A stretch of 9,192 nt of DNA, taken from an uncultured Plesiomonas sp. GTDB taxonomy: Bacteria > Pseudomonadota > Gammaproteobacteria > Enterobacterales > CAMTGL01. The position numbers and the translations under genes are program-made. Location: contig CAMTGL010000076.1 of assembly GCA_947071955.1 (NCBI GenBank), positions 1-9,192 on the forward strand, written 5' to 3'. A model generated the notes under the pieces. That model was given only the letters and a program-made list of their open reading frames with translations, was not told where the DNA came from and did no database searches. Position 1 is the stretch's first letter; each line of letters begins with the position of its first letter. This document shows, in pieces, positions 1 to 7,997 of the stretch.

Positions 1-1383
1 ACGAGATGAGCGCCAGTTAGTTTGTAGTGTATAGTGAGCGCTTACATTTCTTCGTGCTTCAATGTAGGTGAAAATATCGGCCCCGCGAAAAGCATAAATG
101 GCTTGTTTGGGATCACCAATCATTAGCAAGCCGGTATCCTGCCGGCCGCCATACAGGGTATGGAAGATGTGATACTGCTGCGGATCGGTATCTTGAAATT
201 CATCAATCATCGCCAACGGATAGCGCTGACGAATGGCATCGCCGAGCAAACCAAGCGAGTCATTTTTTAGGGCTGACGAAAGGTGCGATAATAGATCATC
301 AAACGATAACTCGGCGCGTGTCAGTTTTTGCTGCTGCATCGCCTGACGCATCTCGTGTACGGCGCTGTTGATGACCAAGTCGCGAAGAGTAAGTGAGTGC
401 TCACAAAAAGTATCAATCTGACTGAATATCGGTAGTGCAGGTGCAATCCCTTTGCTGGTCAATTCTGACAGTGTGGTCTGCTTAAAACGGATCAAGCAAT
501 CAGGGTGCACATAGCTTTCGGTCGGTTGCAATGCCCATGTTGTCAGCTCACCCACCCACTTTGCCACCCAGTCTTTGCGGTAGCGATTTTTTGGAATACC
601 CGAATCGGCAATATGCGCCTCAATATCTGCGGCAACCACCAGCCATGCACTTTTCAGCTCGGAGATTAATGCCATAATTTTCTGATGCCGCGCCACCAGA
701 TCCGTATCGCTCTCTTGGCGTTTTATTTTCGGCATCGGGCCACTCAGATAACGGCTGACCTCGTGCTTGAGCGCGTCGGGCGTAGCCCATGTCTGGCTAA
801 TCACACTGGCCATATCAAGCGGTAACGGGTAGAAGTGCCGCCGCCAGAAATCAAGAACCACTTGCTGGATCAGTGCGCTCTCATCGGTCAGGAAGGTTTG
901 TTCAAACAACGTACCCGATTCAAAGGCATTTTGTGTCAGCATTCGCTGACAAAATCCATGAATAGTATAAACCGCCGCCTCATCCATCTGCCGCTCGGCA
1001 CTGAGCAGAATATGTGCCGCTTCCGGCCAGTCGGTCAAAGAATCAATGATACCGGCCAGTAACGGGTCAGTGCGGCGTGTATCCTGCAATAAACTGGCAG
1101 CAATCTGCGGCTCTTGTACTAACTGCATGATAAAAATTCGCGCGCCACGAATACGAGCACGGATCCGATCACGCAACTCAGCAGTTGCAGCATCGGTAAA
1201 GGTCACCACCAATATTTCATTGACTTGCAGACGGCGCGCAAACGCAGCATCGTTTCCTAACCCCAGCAATAAGCGCAGATACAAGGCCGCGATAGTGTAG
1301 GTTTTCCCTGTTCCTGCTGAGGCTTCGATCAGACGCTCACCAAACAGAGGTAAGGTCAGCGGATTGAGTGTTTGCACGGTCAT
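1..1383 (-). CDS. recB: RecBCD helicase-nuclease subunit RecB, N-terminal 461 residues (cut by window edge)
   Basis: RecB is the 3'-5' helicase and nuclease subunit of the cytoplasmic RecBCD enzyme, which processes double-strand ends for recombination. The minus strand is open without a stop from an ATG at 1383 to the left edge, giving 461 codons of the roughly 1180 usual; the second helicase half and the nuclease domain lie outside. Visible superfamily 1 motifs are Walker A ASAGTGKT (Lys27), motif Ia VVTFTDAATAEL (about 59-70), YTIHGFCQRML (139-149), ELSFDD (358-363), Walker B MIDEFQDTDP (392-401), GDPKQAIYAFRGAD (423-436) and TNWRSS at the very end. E. coli RecB has Lys29 in Walker A, so the ATG start fits within two residues. 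A modest AGGGA Shine-Dalgarno sits 9 nt upstream at 1393-1397. Unlike E. coli, the gene does not overlap ptrA but follows a 241-bp gap with a terminator. Identity is near certain. Confidence 0.97.
   Translation of the reverse strand, partial: MTVQTLNPLTLPLFGERLIEASAGTGKTYTIAALYLRLLLGLGNDAAFARRLQVNEILVVTFTDAATAELRDRIRARIRGARIFIMQLVQEPQIAASLLQDTRRTDPLLAGIIDSLTDWPEAAHILLSAERQMDEAAVYTIHGFCQRMLTQNAFESGTLFEQTFLTDESALIQQVVLDFWRRHFYPLPLDMASVISQTWATPDALKHEVSRYLSGPMPKIKRQESDTDLVARHQKIMALISELKSAWLVVAADIEAHIADSGIPKNRYRKDWVAKWVGELTTWALQPTESYVHPDCLIRFKQTTLSELTSKGIAPALPIFSQIDTFCEHSLTLRDLVINSAVHEMRQAMQQQKLTRAELSFDDLLSHLSSALKNDSLGLLGDAIRQRYPLAMIDEFQDTDPQQYHIFHTLYGGRQDTGLLMIGDPKQAIYAFRGADIFTYIEARRNVSAHYTLQTNWRSSR
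636..643 (-). other. Canonical Chi octamer GCTGGTGG inside recB
   Basis: The minus strand reads GCTGGTGG here, within the recB codons for Trp-Leu-Val-Val near residue 247. GCTGGTGG is the E. coli Chi sequence that switches RecBCD from degradation to RecA loading. It is the only exact copy I found by eye on either strand. Whether this organism uses the same octamer is not shown by the sequence. About 0.3 copies would be expected by chance in a window of this size, so one copy could be coincidence. Confidence 0.45.
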
Positions 1384-1447
1384 TTGATGTTATCCCTACA
1401 ATATCCATCTTGCTGTTGCTGGGGTGAGTGAGAAACCGGTATTTACT

Positions 1448-1480
1448 AAAAATACAATGGCTTATCGCATGAAGCCACTG
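1448..1480 (-). terminator. Weak hairpin with U-rich tail upstream of recB (possible attenuator)
   Basis: On the minus strand CAGUGGCUU (1480-1472) can pair with AAGCCAUUG (1463-1455): nine base pairs including one G-U wobble, around an 8-nt loop. It is followed at once by UAUUUUU (1454-1448). The shape is that of a weak intrinsic terminator or attenuator, about 65 nt before the recB start. The stem is short and only four pairs are G-C, so it may be inactive. It could act as a backup for the strong terminator upstream or as a structure in the recB leader. Confidence 0.3.
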
Positions 1481-1484
1481 GGTT

Positions 1485-1493
1485 ATTTTATCA
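1485..1493 (-). promoter_or_regulatory. Candidate extended -10 promoter for recB
   Basis: The minus strand reads TGATAAAAT: an extended -10 TG, one base, then TAAAAT, which matches TATAAT at five of six positions. The 6-mer at 17-bp spacing upstream (TGCCCG) is a poor -35, so this would rely on the extended -10. It lies downstream of the ptrA terminator and about 100 bp before the recB ATG, where a separate recB promoter would be needed. This is pattern matching only; the start would fall at about 1478, the base of the weak hairpin. Confidence 0.3.
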
Positions 1494-1532
1494 GTTCAGT
1501 ACCGTATCGGGCATAACGATATTGTATAAAAT

Positions 1533-1544
1533 AGCGATATCGCT
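1533..1544. repeat. Perfect 12-bp palindrome AGCGATATCGCT in the ptrA-recB gap
   Basis: AGCGATATCGCT is identical on both strands. A further CGATAT lies 18 bp away at 1517-1522. The palindrome sits between the ptrA terminator and the candidate recB -10, about 43-59 bp upstream of the -10, where an activator or repressor dimer could bind. I do not recognise it as the operator of any known regulator. Confidence 0.3.
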
Positions 1545-1562
1545 CGATTGTGATAAAAACAC

Positions 1563-1594
1563 AAAAAAAAGAGCCTGCATTGTGCAGGCTCTTT
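1563..1594 (-). terminator. Strong Rho-independent terminator after ptrA
   Basis: On the minus strand AAAGAGCCTGCA (1594-1583) pairs perfectly with TGCAGGCTCTTT (1579-1568) around a 3-nt loop, giving a 12-bp stem. An unbroken T run continues to 1563, with a further T5 at 1555-1559. It begins 30 bp after the ptrA stop, a textbook position for ending a recC-ptrA transcript. On the plus strand the hairpin is followed only by TTTGCTGTATTT, so it should work mainly in the minus direction. It sits upstream of recB and should reduce read-through into it. Confidence 0.9.
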
Positions 1595-1624
1595 GCTGTA
1601 TTTATCGCGCAAGGCCTCTCACTG

Positions 1625-4525
1625 CTAGTGACTGCTCACTTTGCTTAATGCATTTTGCAGTGCAGAAACCGAAGGTTGTGCACTCCACTGCTTAGGTTGC
1701 GCAAAGCCATCTTTCTCTTTACCGCCCTGCACCTCTGAGAGCAACGATAAACCGGTACCACGCATCACTGCATCCTGATAAAAGGTAACAATATCCTGTG
1801 CCGTGAGGGTTTCAATTGCGCTGATCAACTGATTACGCCCGTTAAAGGCGGTATTGCCGCGCGAAAAATCACCGCCAAAGCGAGCCGCTTCTTCATCCAG
1901 CGTTTGCGGAGGCTGACGCAACTCGTTTAACAGAGCATTTTTAAACTGAGTAAACTCCGTTGCTGGCATCGAGGCTAAACGCTCGGCAGCCTGCTTATAA
2001 AATGCCTGATAGCGCGCATACAGATAAGCGGGGGTTTTATCCGGCGTTTGCAGCACAAAACTCAACCCCCACTGCCGACCAACTGGCATCGCATAACTGA
2101 ATACGGCATACCCGAGCTGCTCTTGGGTGCGCAGTTGATTGAAAAATAGCGGTTGTAAAATCTGCCCAAGCAGTGCTGCCCGAGCCTGCCCTTCACGTTC
2201 GCCATAACCGAGCGGCACATACAGTGCAGCTAATGCGGAGTCAGAGGCGCTGATCCGACGATCAAAATAGCCATGATGCGCCCGTTTAATTGCAACGGTT
2301 TCGCCATACCAAGGTTTATCTCCTGCCGTTTGCAGTTGGGATTTTACTTGTTCCGCCAGATCGCGCACCTGCGCCTGACTGAAATTCCCCACCGCCAACA
2401 GTGCCGGTGTTGACTGCTTCAGGAGTTGTGTACGGTATTGCAACATTTCATCAAGCGTAATGCTATCAAGCAGCGCTAAACGTTCTGGGCGCTCAAAATA
2501 GGGCACAGCCGAGAGTGATTGCAACGGGATCACTGCCTGCTGATAAGCACGGGTTTTATCCACCGAGGCGAGACGATCACGATACCACGCTTTGGCCTGC
2601 ACCAACTGGGCCGCCGTAGGGGTAAAGTCACGATAGCCTTGCAGCAATGACAACATCAGCTTTGGTAGATGCTGGGTAAAGCCGCTGGCCGACACTTGTA
2701 ACCCGTTATCATTCGATGAGCTAAAACCAATCCCGCCGATACCCGCTTGATAACTGAGCTCATCGAGCGAGAGTGAAGCCAGATAATCAGTGAGGGCAAA
2801 CAGCACCTGATTACGTGCGGTGTTATCTGCATCAGGGTTGCGCAGCGTCAGCGTCACCACCCCTTTTGGCTCATCAGCAAAAACCGTGCTTGGCATTAAC
2901 CATGCCTGCAAAGTCGGTTTATTGATTACGGCCAGTGGCTTACCGCTGCTATCAGCCGCTTTTTGCAGGGTAAAATCATCCGGAATATACGGGTTCAATG
3001 CGGGAAGTTTTAAGTTCAGCGCTGCCCCCATCTGCTGCCAGATGGCAAACTGATCCGGTGTGATTTTATTCACCTGATACGGTGCATCCACAAAATAGGC
3101 TTTTTTATTGTGCGGCTCTTTCGGGCTGATAAACCAAATCCGAGCATTTTGTGCTGTCATCAGTGCCAAACGCTGACGAATGGCTTCCGGATTATACTGA
3201 TCGGCCAGCATGCCAGCATTAAGCACGTTGGCAACCGGAACGCGCAGCATGTTGTCAGACAAGTCTTCCACATAGCCCATATCACGAGTCACAGACTGAT
3301 AACGAAAATCGAGTTTCAAGACATCGGCTATCTCATCAAAATAGCTCTTTTGTACCCCTTTTTGCTCAAGTTCACGCAGGTAACGGAATACTGCCGCAAT
3401 GATCTCATCACGGTGTGCCAGCCCTTTATCTGTCAGTGAAATATAGATCCCGAATGTACCGCCATTACGCGCCTGCATAGGGTCGGCACTGCTCTGAATA
3501 CCGTCGGCTAACCCTTGACGCAGTAGCCAGTCGGCCAGTGTTCCAGGATTACGGTTATCAATCATATAAGCAATATAAGTGCTGACTTTGCTACGAAACT
3601 CACCGCTATCATTCGGAATGGTAAATTCAATGCGCAATGCTTTTAGTGGCTGCACCGGCACATAGTGAATGATCACCCCTTCTTCTTTTTGGGTTGTCAC
3701 CGGTACAGTCACTTGTGGTGCGCTGATCTTGTGATTGGCAATTTTGCCAAAACTCTGATCGGCTATCGCTGCCATTTTATCGAGCGGCAGTGTTGAGTAC
3801 AGCACCGCCTGCATAATATTGGCCGAATAGTATTTATTGTAAAAATGGCGCAATTCGGTATGCAGTTTACTGTTCGGTTTGTCTGACAGTGTTTCTAAAT
3901 TTCCGCCGGAAAAACGGGCCGTCGGGTGTTTTGGGTTAATCGTTTCTGAATCAACCTCACCTAAACGCATCCCATCACGCGAGCGCGCCATCACCATTTC
4001 TGCATTCACCGCATGGCGTTCACGATCGCCATTTTTGGGATCGAGCAACGGCTCGGCTAACGCATCAGACAAACGATCAACGGCCTGATCAAAAGCACTA
4101 TTTTCCACCTCCAGATAATAGGAGGTACGGTACGGTGCAGTACTGGCGTTGTGACTGCCCCCATTTTGATTTAAGAACAGTGAAAAGCCATCTGCTTCCG
4201 GATATTTTTTCGACCCCATCAGGATCATATGCTCCAGATAGTGCGCCAGCCCAAGCTGGGCATCGGGATCATCCATTGATCCGACCGGTAAAGTTACTGC
4301 TGCCAGTGATTTAGTGGCTTTAGGATCAGAAACCAGCAGCACTGTCATTCCATTTGCCAAGGTGATGGGCTGATACTCACGAGTATCGCGCTCACTTTTT
4401 TGCACCGGATCGGGTAATACTTGCCACTGCGACCATGAAAACGGGCTCCACAGCAACGGTACACTCAGCATCAAGGTGCACCATACCCATACAATCCAAC
4501 GCGTTGGTTGGTCACTTTGCCTCAT
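1625..4525 (-). CDS. ptrA: Protease III (pitrilysin), periplasmic M16 zinc metallopeptidase
   Basis: Protease III is a periplasmic M16A (insulinase/pitrilysin) endopeptidase that degrades small peptides and in E. coli cleaves insulin B chain. From the ATG at 4525 the protein has 966 residues, close to the 962 of E. coli. Residues 1-9 are polar with Arg2 and Arg9, about 10-28 are hydrophobic, and SWS-Q (30-33) is a plausible signal peptidase site. The inverted zinc motif HYLEH is at 95-99 (His95, Glu98, His99), with the third ligand Glu176 in AVNAE, 77 residues after Glu99's neighbour His99 as in the family. GGSHNASTAPYRT follows the motif, and the C-terminal half carries NQLRTQEQLGYAVF (from about 796), the conserved Arg/Tyr substrate-binding segment. 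A TTG 18 nt upstream would give 972 residues but lies at the edge of the Shine-Dalgarno, so I reject it. It is 30 bp downstream of recC, probably co-transcribed, and ends at a strong terminator. Confidence 0.97.
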   Translation of the reverse strand: MRQSDQPTRWIVWVWCTLMLSVPLLWSPFSWSQWQVLPDPVQKSERDTREYQPITLANGMTVLLVSDPKATKSLAAVTLPVGSMDDPDAQLGLAHYLEHMILMGSKKYPEADGFSLFLNQNGGSHNASTAPYRTSYYLEVENSAFDQAVDRLSDALAEPLLDPKNGDRERHAVNAEMVMARSRDGMRLGEVDSETINPKHPTARFSGGNLETLSDKPNSKLHTELRHFYNKYYSANIMQAVLYSTLPLDKMAAIADQSFGKIANHKISAPQVTVPVTTQKEEGVIIHYVPVQPLKALRIEFTIPNDSGEFRSKVSTYIAYMIDNRNPGTLADWLLRQGLADGIQSSADPMQARNGGTFGIYISLTDKGLAHRDEIIAAVFRYLRELEQKGVQKSYFDEIADVLKLDFRYQSVTRDMGYVEDLSDNMLRVPVANVLNAGMLADQYNPEAIRQRLALMTAQNARIWFISPKEPHNKKAYFVDAPYQVNKITPDQFAIWQQMGAALNLKLPALNPYIPDDFTLQKAADSSGKPLAVINKPTLQAWLMPSTVFADEPKGVVTLTLRNPDADNTARNQVLFALTDYLASLSLDELSYQAGIGGIGFSSSNDNGLQVSASGFTQHLPKLMLSLLQGYRDFTPTAAQLVQAKAWYRDRLASVDKTRAYQQAVIPLQSLSAVPYFERPERLALLDSITLDEMLQYRTQLLKQSTPALLAVGNFSQAQVRDLAEQVKSQLQTAGDKPWYGETVAIKRAHHGYFDRRISASDSALAALYVPLGYGEREGQARAALLGQILQPLFFNQLRTQEQLGYAVFSYAMPVGRQWGLSFVLQTPDKTPAYLYARYQAFYKQAAERLASMPATEFTQFKNALLNELRQPPQTLDEEAARFGGDFSRGNTAFNGRNQLISAIETLTAQDIVTFYQDAVMRGTGLSLLSEVQGGKEKDGFAQPKQWSAQPSVSALQNALSKVSSH

Positions 4526-4531
4526 CGGGCA

Positions 4532-4539
4532 TCCTCCCC
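4532..4539 (-). promoter_or_regulatory. Ribosome binding site fixing the ptrA start
   Basis: GGGGAGGA on the minus strand lies 6 nt before the ATG at 4525, in the 30-bp recC-ptrA gap. The alternative in-frame TTG at 4543 lies immediately upstream of this purine run and would translate through it, so this site favours the ATG. Confidence 0.85.
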
Positions 4540-4555
4540 TCAATGATGTCTCTTG

Positions 4556-7500
4556 CTATGCCGTCAGATGACTCATAACCGGTAATAAATAGTGTGTTGT
4601 ACAGTGTTCAATATTACGTAACGCAGTGTCATTCAGCGCGCCAAATAACCGTTGTAGGTACGGGTCATCGCCCTCACCATTACGGTTAAATCCACCTTGA
4701 TAACACTCCAGTAAAGCTTTACGGGCTTTTTGCAAACTTAACTCATCTGTTAACAACTGCCCGTTATCATGGCACTTGCCCAGCCATGCCCAACCACTCT
4801 TTGGCAGCAACATCAGCGGTATTTGTAACCCGCTGCAATAACCTTGTGCCAATTCAATTAAATAGCCCGTTGCCGTATCGGGGTCAACCGGTGCAAAACT
4901 GAACATACTGTCGCGCCCCAACATACGGCTGTATCCGGCCTGTTGCTGGTTTTGTGCCATGACCTTGCAGTAGACAAGATGTTCAATCCAGAGGTTCAAT
5001 GCATCAACCGCATTCAGTACACCCGGCCGCCAGCGCAGTAAGCCGTCATCTTGCACCCCCGTCAACCAACCGGTGAGATGCAAAGCCCCAAGCTGCAGAT
5101 CAACCTCTTTATCCATTACCGTTTGCTGCTGCTCTCTGATTTGACTGCTCAGGGTTTGCATATCACTGAGCTGACGCTGCCAAACCAGTTCACCAAAACG
5201 CCCGTACGGTAAACGCCCTTCAGCCTGAATGCGTGCCAAAAACGGTTCTAGCGGCTCTTGTTTTAGTAACGTATTCAAAAGCTGCTGGTTGATGCCGTAA
5301 CGCGCCAATCCATCCAAATCAAACAGCTCTTCATCAGGCACACCGGTAGCTGGTGTTTCAAAGTTCACTCGTAACCGCTGGCGGAAAAACGTGCGTATCG
5401 GGTGACGGTAAAAATTACGCAATGCGTCCAGCTCAATTTCACTGACTGTTTCTGATGCGCGCAATGCTGCCGACCAAAATTCGGGGACGGCAACACCTTC
5501 CCGCCGTGCTGCCGGTAACCACTCTCGAGCATAGCTGAAACAGGGTGAGTCTGAGAGAAAGTTCTGGCAACTAAAGGGATTAAGCGCCTGTTCTATCACT
5601 AAATGTGCCTGTAAATGCTGTTCAGCGGCAGCATTAAGTTGTAACAGTTTCTGTGCACTCTCAGCCAGCGCATCAGCTGACGGATGATCTCCCAAGGCCT
5701 GATGCAACACGGCTAATCTCTGTGCATCTTCCGGTAAAATCTGGCTTTGGCAGAGATAATCGAGCAACTCACTGACCAGTACAGAAGGAATGCGCTCACT
5801 GTTATCCTGTACCGACCGGCCAACATAGCTGATATAGAGCTTCTCTTGTGCCGATTGCAGCGCTTCCAGAAACAGGTAGCGGTCATCATCGCGCCGCGAA
5901 CGATCACCGCGTCGTGCACGTGCACCTGCCATCAGATCAAAACCTAAAGGCGGCAGTGTGCGCGGATACACACCATCATTCATCCCTAGCAAGCACACAA
6001 CCCGAAAAGGGATAGAGCGCATCGGCATCAGAGTACAGAAGTTAACTTGTCCGGCTAGAAAACGCTGGCTGATTCGCTCGTTATCTAGCGCACTGCTCAG
6101 ACTGTCACGCAGCACTGCCAGTGAAAGTGGCGCGCTAAATTGGGCGGCATTCGCTTGTTCAACCAAACGCTGGATCTGCCGGTCAATCAGTGCCAGTACC
6201 GCTTCAGTTTCACTGTCAGCCACAAAAAGTTGATTCAGTAATTCACGAAGCTGCAATGACCACTCAGATAAGGTATGAACCTGACTCAATACTGTGCGCC
6301 AATGAGCCAGAATTTCAAGCAGATCAGCAAGCTGGCCAACTAGACTTGCCTGTAAGCCAGAGACCTCATCATACGGTAGACGCTGATCATACAACCCCGT
6401 TTCGGTGCGCATAGCATAACCGAGCAGCATGCGCTCAACCCCAAAGCGCCACGAATGATTACCCTGTGTCGGTAGCCCCAACTCTGCAATAGCTTGATCG
6501 TCTAGCCCCCAGCGAATGCCGGAATCCTCAACCCAGCGGCGCAACAGCACCAGCCCCTCTTCATTAATGGCAAACTTTTGGGCCAGTGCCGGTACTTCCA
6601 GCAAAGCCAAAATATCTTCGGCCACAAAACGGCTTTGCGGCAAACTCAGCAGCGTCAAAAAGGCTTGTAAAATGGGGTGAGCCTGACTAGCACTGCGATC
6701 TGATATTGAAAAAGGGATAAAACGATTATCACGGGTACTGGAAAAAACCGCCTGAATATAAGGGCTGTAACGGTTGATATCGGCGACCATGACCAAAATA
6801 TCACGTGGAGTAAGCGTCGGATCATCAGCCAGCATGCTGAGTAGCTGATCATGCAATACCTCAACTTCCCGCATCGGGCTATGACAGGCGTGAAAAACTA
6901 TTGAGCGATCTGTAGGATCAATTTCACGGCGAGTATGATCCTGATTTGGCATCAGTACCGTACTGTCTTCGAGCATCAGAATATCGGCCTGCACACGGTG
7001 CAGCAGTGAGTCTGGCGCAATTTCAACAAACGCATCAATGTCATTTGGAGCAAGCTGGGCCAGCAAATAAAGATTATCGCGCCCTAACTTCCCCATTGAG
7101 GCCAGTAGCGGATTACTGCTTGATTCGGGTGCAGTAAAGTTTGTGCCTGGCTGCCCGTTCAGTGTTAGCCAGAGTTTTGCCGCCAGCTTTTGATCCTGAA
7201 TATCCCCCCAGTAATAACGACACGGGTTGGTAAACATCAGGTGCACATCACAGTGGCGCGACAGCGCATTAAGTGCTTCTAAATAAATGGGCGGCAGTGC
7301 TGAAATACCAAAAATAAATAACCGTGGTGGAATACCCGCAGGGCGGGTGGTTGCCTGCTCTAAGCCACGAATAAAGTGCTGGTATAAGTTGGCTCTGTGC
7401 CATTTAGGTTGCTCAAGATCGGCGGTAAAAGCAACCAGTTCTCGCCACAGTACAGCCTGCCACGGGTGCTCGCCAGCCAGCTCCTCAGGGGTATCACCCC

Positions 7501-7951
7501 GCTCCCAAGCCTGAATCCACTCCGGCCGGTAAACCAGATATTGGTCAAAGAGATCGGCGACTCTGGCCGCCAGCTGAAAAGATTTGCGCTGATTGTCATC
7601 TTCATTCAAATACCCGCGCAAAGCGGCAAACTCCTCACGCTCCAATAATGGAGGCAACAGGGTCATCAGCTTCCATGTCATCGCATCTTTACTAAATGCA
7701 CTTTGTTTAGGAATACCGGGTAATACGCAGATAAACATATCCCAGATAAAAGTCGCAGGCAGAGGAAAGGCCAAATTGGCTGCAATACCAAACTCCTCGG
7801 CAAGCTGTAAACGGAGCCACTGCGCCATACCGGGGCTTTGTACCAAGATAACATCAGACTCAAAGGGATCGTCGAGCGGATCAATACGCATCAACTGACA
7901 CAGCAGTGATTTTAAAACATCCAGCTGATTTGAATGGTAAACAGTAAGCAC
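4556..7951 (-). CDS. recC: RecBCD subunit RecC (Chi-recognising exonuclease V gamma chain)
   Basis: RecC holds RecB and RecD together, splits the DNA strands and scans the 3' strand for Chi. The protein has 1131 residues against 1122 in E. coli. It begins MLTVYHSNQLDVL, matching E. coli MLRVYHSNRLDVL, and aligns without gaps for at least the first 190 residues. Other landmarks are FGISALPP, LLFTNPCRYYWGDI-like MFTNPCRYYWGDI, CHSPMREVEVLHDQ, MPMRSIPFRVVCLLGMNDGVYPR and GDRSRRDDDRYLFLEAL. RecC has degenerate helicase folds, so missing Walker motifs are normal. Of the residues linked to Chi recognition in E. coli (numbering from memory), Gln38, Gln44, Leu64, Trp70, Asp133, Leu134, Asp136, Arg142 and Arg186 are all kept, but Thr40 is Pro. 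The start is GTG, supported by GAGGGA 5 nt upstream. The gene follows the minor prepilin by 93 bp and precedes ptrA by 30 bp. Confidence 0.98.
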   Translation of the reverse strand: MLTVYHSNQLDVLKSLLCQLMRIDPLDDPFESDVILVQSPGMAQWLRLQLAEEFGIAANLAFPLPATFIWDMFICVLPGIPKQSAFSKDAMTWKLMTLLPPLLEREEFAALRGYLNEDDNQRKSFQLAARVADLFDQYLVYRPEWIQAWERGDTPEELAGEHPWQAVLWRELVAFTADLEQPKWHRANLYQHFIRGLEQATTRPAGIPPRLFIFGISALPPIYLEALNALSRHCDVHLMFTNPCRYYWGDIQDQKLAAKLWLTLNGQPGTNFTAPESSSNPLLASMGKLGRDNLYLLAQLAPNDIDAFVEIAPDSLLHRVQADILMLEDSTVLMPNQDHTRREIDPTDRSIVFHACHSPMREVEVLHDQLLSMLADDPTLTPRDILVMVADINRYSPYIQAVFSSTRDNRFIPFSISDRSASQAHPILQAFLTLLSLPQSRFVAEDILALLEVPALAQKFAINEEGLVLLRRWVEDSGIRWGLDDQAIAELGLPTQGNHSWRFGVERMLLGYAMRTETGLYDQRLPYDEVSGLQASLVGQLADLLEILAHWRTVLSQVHTLSEWSLQLRELLNQLFVADSETEAVLALIDRQIQRLVEQANAAQFSAPLSLAVLRDSLSSALDNERISQRFLAGQVNFCTLMPMRSIPFRVVCLLGMNDGVYPRTLPPLGFDLMAGARARRGDRSRRDDDRYLFLEALQSAQEKLYISYVGRSVQDNSERIPSVLVSELLDYLCQSQILPEDAQRLAVLHQALGDHPSADALAESAQKLLQLNAAAEQHLQAHLVIEQALNPFSCQNFLSDSPCFSYAREWLPAARREGVAVPEFWSAALRASETVSEIELDALRNFYRHPIRTFFRQRLRVNFETPATGVPDEELFDLDGLARYGINQQLLNTLLKQEPLEPFLARIQAEGRLPYGRFGELVWQRQLSDMQTLSSQIREQQQTVMDKEVDLQLGALHLTGWLTGVQDDGLLRWRPGVLNAVDALNLWIEHLVYCKVMAQNQQQAGYSRMLGRDSMFSFAPVDPDTATGYLIELAQGYCSGLQIPLMLLPKSGWAWLGKCHDNGQLLTDELSLQKARKALLECYQGGFNRNGEGDDPYLQRLFGALNDTALRNIEHCTTHYLLPVMSHLTA

Positions 7952-7956
7952 AACGA

Positions 7957-7962
7957 TCCCTC
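7957..7962 (-). promoter_or_regulatory. Ribosome binding site supporting the recC GTG start
   Basis: GAGGGA on the minus strand lies 5 nt before GTG at 7951. An ATG overlaps the front of this site (at 7964) but is in a different frame and cannot start recC. The site and the exact match to the E. coli N-terminus make GTG the likely start. Confidence 0.75.
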
Positions 7963-7972
7963 ATCTCTTAAG

Positions 7973-7997
7973 CGATAACGCAAATTGTCAGTTATCG
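7973..7997 (-). repeat. Inverted repeat upstream of recC
   Basis: CGATAAC (minus strand 7997-7991) pairs with GTTATCG (7979-7973) around an 11-nt loop. On the minus strand it is followed by CTTAAGAGATGAG, with no U-tract, so it is not a typical terminator for the prepilin genes. It may be an operator or a hairpin in the recC leader, ending about 21 nt before the recC start. No regulator is recognised. Confidence 0.3.

Noticed and set aside
1..1383. Possible broken recB, because no complete frame is seen
   Set aside because: I translated most of the minus strand line by line and the frame is continuous with all expected helicase motifs; it is simply cut by the window edge.
3110..3439. 109-codon open frame on the plus strand inside ptrA
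   Set aside because: It is antisense to a conserved enzyme whose frame fully explains the sequence, and its product resembles nothing I know. The same applies to the other antisense frames within recB, ptrA and recC, such as 835-1062, 1046-1300 and 7593-7898.
4526..4543. In-frame TTG start extending PtrA by six residues
   Set aside because: The TTG lies directly before the GGGGAGGA Shine-Dalgarno, has no good site of its own, and the ATG at 4525 has ideal 6-nt spacing and gives a normal signal peptide.
1625..7951. A new defence or repair system formed by PtrA with RecB and RecC
   Set aside because: recC-ptrA-recB is the known E. coli gene order. PtrA has a signal peptide and acts in the periplasm, so a joint function with cytoplasmic RecBC is not supported.
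7973..7997. Inverted repeat as a terminator for the prepilin genes
   Set aside because: In the direction of transcription it is followed by CTTAAGAG rather than a U-tract, and the stem is only 7 bp with an 11-nt loop.
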